Origin: Photobacterium aquimaris
Lineage (GTDB): Bacteria > Pseudomonadota > Gammaproteobacteria > Enterobacterales > Vibrionaceae
DNA length: 64,000 nucleotides
Assembly: GCF_002954455.1 (NCBI RefSeq)
Contig: NZ_MSCC01000001.1
Coordinates: 819,205 to 883,204 of the forward strand
Direction of reading: 5' to 3'
Shown: in pieces, positions 59,251-64,000 of the stretch
How the letters are laid out: the number at the start of each line of letters is the position of its first letter
How positions within the stretch are numbered: the first letter of the stretch is position 1
Translations under genes and position numbers: made by a program
The notes under the pieces: model-generated
Databases searched by the model: none
Told to the model about the DNA's origin: nothing
Seen by the model: the letters and a program-made list of their open reading frames with translations, nothing else

Positions 59251-60434
59251 ATGGTGACGTTCATAAAAAAACTATGGGTAACCTTTTGGCGTCCTGCAGC
59301 AAAGATAAGCCTTGGTGTACTTACCCTCGGTGGGTTTATTTCAGGTGCTATTTTTTGGGGGGGTTTAATACTGCGCTCGAAGTTACTAATACTGAAAAGT
59401 TTTGTATAAGTTGTCACTCAATGCGCGATACTGTCTATCCAGAATTACAAGGTACTATCCATTGGGAAAATAATGCAGGTGTAAGGGCAACTTGTCCTGA
59501 TTGTCATGTACCACATAATTGGACCGATAAAATTGCCCGTAAGATGCAGGCCAGTAAAGAAGTCTTTGGTGCAATTGTTGGCTCTATTGATACTCCAGAA
59601 AAATTTGAAGCCAAGCGATTAGAGCTGGCCCAACATGAGTGGAAACGTTTTGCAGCTAATGGGTCGTTAGAATGTAAGAGTTGCCACAGTTATGCCAGCA
59701 TGAAATGGGATGAAATGTCACCACGTGCACAGGCACAAATGAAGCAAGCAGCAGTTAAAGATCAAAGTTGTATTGATTGTCATAAAGGTATTGCACATCA
59801 CTTACCTGCTGATATGGCTTCGTCTGGTGGTATTGTTTCTGAATTGGCTGCAGCATCACATAGTACCGATTACTCCAGCGGCAATACTTATTACAGCGTA
59901 CAGTTTTTATCTCTTTATGAAGATGAAGCCAAAACTAAAGACGGTGGTTCTTTAGAGCCAGCATCAGCGGTGAAAGTGGTGGCGATTAAAGACGATATGC
60001 TGCAAATTGAACTAAATGGTTGGCGTAAAGAAAAAGGTTTTGGTCGAGTGATTAATCAAGGCTTCGGGATGAATATACCTACCGCAGCACTGAGTAAAAA
60101 CGCCGCCCAAAGCGCAGATATTGTAAAAGGCTTTGAACAAAAAGAAGATGATGTTACAGGGCTAAAATGGCAACAAGTGACTGCCACACTATGGGTTGAG
60201 AAAAAGAACTTTGTTAGTGATATAAATACTGTTTGGACCGCGGCAAAATCAGCATATAACACCAATTGTAGCGTATGTCATACTCAGCCAGCAGAAAACC
60301 ATTTTGACGCAAATACTTGGCCTGGCATGTTTAACGGTATGCTTGCATTTGTGAATTTTGATACCGATAGCGAAGCTATTGTTTTGAAATATCTACAAAA
60401 CCATTCGTCGGACTTTTCTAAAGCTGAACATTAA
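59251..60434 (+). CDS. torC: TorC pentahaem cytochrome c, frame interrupted at a seven-G run
   Basis: A membrane-anchored c-type cytochrome that passes quinol electrons to TorA. ATG at 59251, with GGAGGGAG upstream, starts a cytoplasmic segment and a membrane helix ending SGAIFWGG. The frame then shifts at T6-G7 (59351-59363). In this frame it would stop at 59409, but the neighbouring frame continues [19 protein letters not shown], exactly as in the NapC/NirT/TorC family. Five CxxCH haem sites (CISCH, CPDCH, CKSCH, CIDCH, CSVCH) follow. An eighth G would restore the frame. The last haem belongs to the TorC-specific C-terminal domain. Real frameshift, phase variation and base-call error are all possible. 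Confidence 0.85.
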
Positions 60435-60442
60435 TCAAGCTA

Positions 60443-60481
60443 AAGGTTGCTAAACAAACATCATGTTCAGCGACCTTTTTA
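60443..60481 (+). terminator. Hairpin with T tract between torC and torA
   Basis: AAGGTTGCT pairs with AGCGACCTT (one G-T pair) around a 17-base loop and is followed by a T run. In the middle of an operon this could partially terminate transcription or set the torC/torA ratio. Confidence 0.55.
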
Positions 60482-60505
60482 CGTTTTAATCGTGAGGAAT
60501 TTTTT

Positions 60506-62986
60506 ATGTCACTGAGTCGACGTAAATTTTTGCAAGGCCTGGCAACGACAAGCGCGGCTTCTGTTATTGGCCCCGGATTGCTGATGCAAGCTGTTAAGGC
60601 TGCTGAAGAAGTAACACAGTCAGCAGAGCCACCGGGCGTATGGAAAGTAACAGGTTCACATTGGGGGGCATTCAGAGCGCGAATTTATAATGGTCAAGTC
60701 GCTGAAATTAAACCGTTAGAGTTTGATAAAAACCCTACTGATATGCTCAATGGTATCAAAGGGTTAATCTACAGTCCTTCACGAGTGCGTTACCCAATGG
60801 TGCGGTTAGATTGGCTCAAGAAAAATAAGTACAGTGGCGAAACGCGGGGAAATAATCGTTTTGTTCGTGTGACATGGGATGAAGCATTAGATTTGTTTTA
60901 TCAAGAGTTACAGCGAGTGCAGAAAGACTATGGCCCGTGGGCATTACACGCTGGTCAAACAGGATGGCGAGAAACAGGACAGTTCCAAAGTTGTACTTCA
61001 CACATGCAACGTGCGGTTGGGATGCATGGTAATTTTATTAAGAAGGTGGGGGATTATTCTACAGGGGCAGGCCAAACTATTTTGCCTTATGTTTTAGGTT
61101 CTACTGAAGTTTATGCTCAAGCCACTACATGGTCAACTATATTGAAAGATTGTAAGACATTGATATGGTGGTCAAATGATCCGATTAAGAATAGTCAAAT
61201 AGGTTGGCAATGTGAAACTCACGGCTCTTATGCTTACTATGAAAAATTAAAGCAGAAGGTCGCTGAAGGTGGGATCAGAATGATCTCGGTTGATCCTGTG
61301 ATATCAAAATCGCAAAAATATTTTAATTGTGAACATCAATACGTTAATCCTCAAACTGACGTGCCTTTCATGCTTGCCATTGCGCATACATTGTATAAAG
61401 AGAATCTGTACGATAAACAATTTCTTGAAACTTATACCTTAGGTTTTAATGAATTCTTGCCTTATTTATTGGGTACCGGAAAAGATAAAATAGCCAAAAC
61501 GCCAGAATGGGCAGAGCCTATTTGTGGTGTGAAAGCTGATGATATTCGAAAATTTGCCCGTAGTTTAGTTAAAGATCGCACCATGATAATGTTTGGCTGG
61601 GCAGTACAGCGCCAGCAACATGGTGAACAGCCGTATTGGATGGGAGCAGTGTTGGCATCCATGCTAGGGCAAATTGGGTTACCCGGTGGTGGGGTTTCTT
61701 ATTCTCATTTCTATAGTGGTGTTGGGCTGCCGTTTAGTACCGCAGCAGGACCGGGTGGTTTTCCACGAAATGTCGATGAAGGGCAAGAGCCAGTTTGGAA
61801 TAACAATGATTTCAAAGGCTATAGTGCGGTGATTCCCGTTGCTCGGTGGATTGATTCGATTATGGATCCGGGGAAAAAGATCAAATATAACGGCGGTAAC
61901 GTCGTATTACCTGATATTAAAATGATGGTATTTAGCGGTTGTAACCCATGGAATCATCATCAACAACGTAACCGAATGAAACAAGCGTTCAGAAAATTAC
62001 AAACTGTAGTGAACATTGATTATACATGGACGCCAACCTGTCGATTCTCTGATATCGTGTTACCTGCATGTACTCAGTTTGAACGTAATGATCTCGATCA
62101 GTACGGTACCTATTCAACTTCTGGTGTACTCGCTATGCATCAATTAGTTGATCCTTTATATCACTCAAAAACCGATTTTCAAATTTTTACCGAACTCACT
62201 AAGCGATTTGGTAAAAGTAAACAATATACACGTGATATGACGGAAATGCAGTGGATTGAGCAACTGTATAATGATTGTCGAAAAGCAAATAAAGGTAAGC
62301 ATGAAATGCCAGAATTTGAACAGTTTTGGCAACAAGGGTTAGTGGAATTTACAACAGATCAAACCTATGTCAGTCATGCTGCTTTTAGAGAAGATCCTGA
62401 AATTAATGGTTTAGGAACACCATCGGGTTTTATTGAAATTTATAGTCGTAAAATTGCCCGTTATAACTATGAACATTGCCAAGGCCATCCAATGTGGTTT
62501 GAAAAAGAAGAACGTTCCCATGGTGGCCCTAAATCAAATAAATACCCATTTTGGTTACAATCATGCCATCCCAACAAACGCTTACATTCACAAATGTGTG
62601 ATTCAGAAGAGTTTCGTAATACCTATGCGGTAAAAGATCATGAACCCGTTTATATTAATCCACAAGATGCCAAGAAGAAGGGCATTAAAAGCGGTGATAT
62701 TGTACGTGTGTTTAATGATCGTGGGCAGCTACTTGCAGGGGCAGTACTTTCTGATAATTATCCAACAGGGGTGATTCGTATCGAAGAAGGTGCATGGTTT
62801 GGACCATTGAATAATGATATTGGTGCTATTGATACTTATGGCGATCCTAATACTTTAACTATTGATATTCCTACATCTGAACTTGCGCAAGCGACCAGTG
62901 CAAATACTGTTGTGGTTGATTTTGAGAAGTTTACGGGCAAAGTTCCCCCTGTTACATCGTTCAGTGGGCCTATCTATGTTAGTTAA
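60506..62986 (+). CDS. torA: TorA trimethylamine N-oxide reductase
   Basis: This 826-residue periplasmic molybdopterin enzyme reduces TMAO to trimethylamine as terminal electron acceptor. The N-terminus is a twin-arginine signal (SRRKFLQG, with hydrophobic stretch and cleavage near VKA). The molybdenum-ligating Ser lies in [13 protein letters not shown] near residue 190, and the MGD-binding C-terminal domain contains [19 protein letters not shown]. Length is close to E. coli TorA (848). The chaperone gene torD is not adjacent. GAGGAA precedes the ATG. Confidence 0.95.
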   Translation: MSLSRRKFLQGLATTSAASVIGPGLLMQAVKAAEEVTQSAEPPGVWKVTGSHWGAFRARIYNGQVAEIKPLEFDKNPTDMLNGIKGLIYSPSRVRYPMVRLDWLKKNKYSGETRGNNRFVRVTWDEALDLFYQELQRVQKDYGPWALHAGQTGWRETGQFQSCTSHMQRAVGMHGNFIKKVGDYSTGAGQTILPYVLGSTEVYAQATTWSTILKDCKTLIWWSNDPIKNSQIGWQCETHGSYAYYEKLKQKVAEGGIRMISVDPVISKSQKYFNCEHQYVNPQTDVPFMLAIAHTLYKENLYDKQFLETYTLGFNEFLPYLLGTGKDKIAKTPEWAEPICGVKADDIRKFARSLVKDRTMIMFGWAVQRQQHGEQPYWMGAVLASMLGQIGLPGGGVSYSHFYSGVGLPFSTAAGPGGFPRNVDEGQEPVWNNNDFKGYSAVIPVARWIDSIMDPGKKIKYNGGNVVLPDIKMMVFSGCNPWNHHQQRNRMKQAFRKLQTVVNIDYTWTPTCRFSDIVLPACTQFERNDLDQYGTYSTSGVLAMHQLVDPLYHSKTDFQIFTELTKRFGKSKQYTRDMTEMQWIEQLYNDCRKANKGKHEMPEFEQFWQQGLVEFTTDQTYVSHAAFREDPEINGLGTPSGFIEIYSRKIARYNYEHCQGHPMWFEKEERSHGGPKSNKYPFWLQSCHPNKRLHSQMCDSEEFRNTYAVKDHEPVYINPQDAKKKGIKSGDIVRVFNDRGQLLAGAVLSDNYPTGVIRIEEGAWFGPLNNDIGAIDTYGDPNTLTIDIPTSELAQATSANTVVVDFEKFTGKVPPVTSFSGPIYVS

Positions 62987-63026
62987 TTAAAAATAGGCTA
63001 GTAGAATGTGATCCACCATCAATAAT

Positions 63027-63054
63027 GAAGAGCCACTACGGTGGCTCTTTATTC
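63027..63054 (+). terminator. Terminator after torA
   Basis: AAGAGCCAC and GTGGCTCTT form a perfect stem around TACG, followed by a T-rich tail. Confidence 0.8.
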
Positions 63055-63106
63055 ATTCCTTATACAATTAATAAAGGATTGTAATAAAGAGAAGGATAAT
63101 TAATAC

Positions 63107-63565
63107 ATGACGAATAACAGTGAGCTTCCCGAGGCTGATGATTTTTCAGGCGTAAAAAAGCGTGAGGTGCCAGAATTTGGACAAGGCAATAGCACGTTGA
63201 TTGCAGCTGGTGGTGAGGCAGGTGTACAACAGTTGGTCGCTGATTTTTATTACTATATGGATAATGAGCCAGAAGCGGCAACGATACGTGCAATGCATAG
63301 TGATGATCTTACGCAATCACAACAAAAGTTGACTACCTTTCTAGTTGGCTGGATGGGAGGAGAAGATCGTTATGTTGAACGTTACGGACGCATGAATCTT
63401 GCCAGTGCCCATCGTCATCTTGATATTGGTTATACTGAAAAGCAAGCTTGGTTAGCTTGTATGCAAAAAGCGTTAGATGCTCAACCATCTTATGATGAAT
63501 TATTAAAACGTTTTATTATGGTGCGGTTATCTTTTCCTGCTGAGATGTGTCGTAATCGAAATTAG
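63107..63565 (+). CDS. Group II (TrHbO-type) truncated haemoglobin
   Basis: This 152-residue globin has the group II truncated-haemoglobin pattern. VQQLVADFYYYMDNEPEAATIRAMH is followed by LTTFLVGWMGGEDRYVERYG, with the proximal His in AHRHLDIG near residue 107 and EKQAWLACMQKALDA after it. The N-terminal 20 residues are a non-conserved extension. Such proteins bind O2 or NO, and roles in NO detoxification are proposed. Placed directly after torA but behind a terminator. Confidence 0.85.
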   Translation: MTNNSELPEADDFSGVKKREVPEFGQGNSTLIAAGGEAGVQQLVADFYYYMDNEPEAATIRAMHSDDLTQSQQKLTTFLVGWMGGEDRYVERYGRMNLASAHRHLDIGYTEKQAWLACMQKALDAQPSYDELLKRFIMVRLSFPAEMCRNRN

Positions 63566-63610
63566 GTAATGAGTATAATTATCGTTATTTAATCAATTCC
63601 AAATCGGAAT

Positions 63611-63622
63611 GGATAGCTATCC
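63611..63622. repeat. Twelve-base perfect palindrome upstream of the permease gene
   Basis: GGATAGCTATCC at 63611-63622, about 78 bases before the permease start. It could be a regulatory site; nothing recognised. Confidence 0.2.
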
Positions 63623-63699
63623 AAGCTTTCACTATTCGCTATTTCAAATCACCGTTATTATTCTGCTATCAAGGTGTTAACTAATAAAAGTGATAGTAA

Positions 63700-64000
63700 A
63701 TGGAATTAGGTGTAGATCTACTCGCGATTTTATTTTTTGTAGCGCTAGCTGCTGGGTTTATTGATGCGATTGCTGGCGGTGGCGGTATGCTTACAGTACC
63801 AGCATTATTATCGGTTGGAATTCCTCCTGCTCAAGCATTAGCCACCAATAAATTACAAAGTTCATTTGGCAGTTTTTCAGCCTCTTGGTATTTTGTTCGT
63901 AATGGACTGGTAAATTTAAAACAAATGCGACTAGCAATTGGGTGCACATTTGCAGGCTCAGCAACCGGAGCAATATTAGTTCAGCATATTGATGCGACGA
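63700..64000 (+). CDS. YfcA-like TSUP (TauE/SafE) family permease, truncated by window edge
   Basis: Only the first 100 codons are in the window. The N-terminus has a hydrophobic helix (LLAILFFVALAAGFIDAIAG) followed by GGGGMLTVPALL, the TSUP/TauE/SafE signature, and LATNKLQSSFGSFSASWYFVRNGLV. The resemblance is to E. coli YfcA. Family members move sulfur-containing or organic anions across the inner membrane; the substrate here is unknown. ATG at 63700 lies in an AT-rich context with no strong ribosome binding site. Confidence 0.85.
   Translation, partial: MELGVDLLAILFFVALAAGFIDAIAGGGGMLTVPALLSVGIPPAQALATNKLQSSFGSFSASWYFVRNGLVNLKQMRLAIGCTFAGSATGAILVQHIDAT

Noticed and set aside
1..64000. 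A defence island, secretion system or biosynthetic cluster
   Set aside because: Gene order is core-genome throughout and no such proteins were recognised; the only non-standard elements are the small RNA-like units, decayed fadE and torC run.

Overview
The window is a chromosomal, AT-rich stretch from a marine gamma-proteobacterium, most probably a Photobacterium-like member of the Vibrionaceae. Three things point there: a FabV-type enoyl-ACP reductase very like the Vibrio cholerae enzyme, a TorECA trimethylamine N-oxide respiration operon, and gene order that matches the Vibrio and E. coli core (hinT-ycfL-lpoB-thiK-ycfP-ndh; mfd-PilZ; lolCDE; comEC-msbA-lpxK-ycaR-kdsB; elyC/cmoM-mukFEB; pabB-nudL-sdaC-sdaA; ybjL-grxA). 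I saw no tRNA or rRNA genes, CRISPR array, insertion sequence or prophage.

Layout. 1-4.7 kb: a YeeZ-like epimerase, then a 700-base gap holding three short hairpin units on the minus strand at an exact 220/221-base period (candidate tandem small RNAs). A PsrA-type TetR regulator with a perfect palindrome at its start follows, then a FadE acyl-CoA dehydrogenase gene broken by an internal deletion. 4.8-11.8 kb: fabV, a PhoPQ-like two-component system, the YbjL transporter, glutaredoxin 1 and a general porin. 12-19.4 kb: an iron alcohol dehydrogenase, the SatP acetate transporter, an AraC regulator, and a serine uptake/deamination pair (sdaC, sdaA) next to nudL. 19.4-25.8 kb: pabB, class I fumarase, pyrC and a chemoreceptor. 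26-31.9 kb: the hinT-to-ndh cluster, with nagZ absent from its E. coli place, then an FKBP isomerase and YecH. 31.9-40 kb: a GNAT acetyltransferase, mfd, a PilZ protein and the lolCDE lipoprotein exporter. 40-43.9 kb: a small outer-membrane beta-barrel with a long leader, DedA, HdeD-like and DUF2062 membrane proteins. 43.9-58.8 kb: comEC, the lipopolysaccharide genes msbA-lpxK-ycaR-kdsB, an RRM protein, elyC, cmoM and the MukFEB condensin. 59-64 kb: torE-torC-torA, a group II truncated haemoglobin and the start of a TauE/SafE (YfcA-like) permease that runs off the right edge.

How the genes fit together. Much of the window serves the envelope (lolCDE, msbA, lpxK, kdsB, lpoB, elyC, porins) and central or anaerobic metabolism (fumarase, serine deaminase, Ndh, TMAO reductase, acetate uptake). 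Lipid metabolism is grouped at the left end: psrA and the broken fadE, followed by fabV.

The window is mainly conserved core. The observations most worth checking are the triplicated small-RNA-like units beside psrA, the decayed fadE, and a one-base frameshift at a run of seven G in torC that could be real, phase-variable, or a sequencing error. Identities are from recalled family features; no database search was run.
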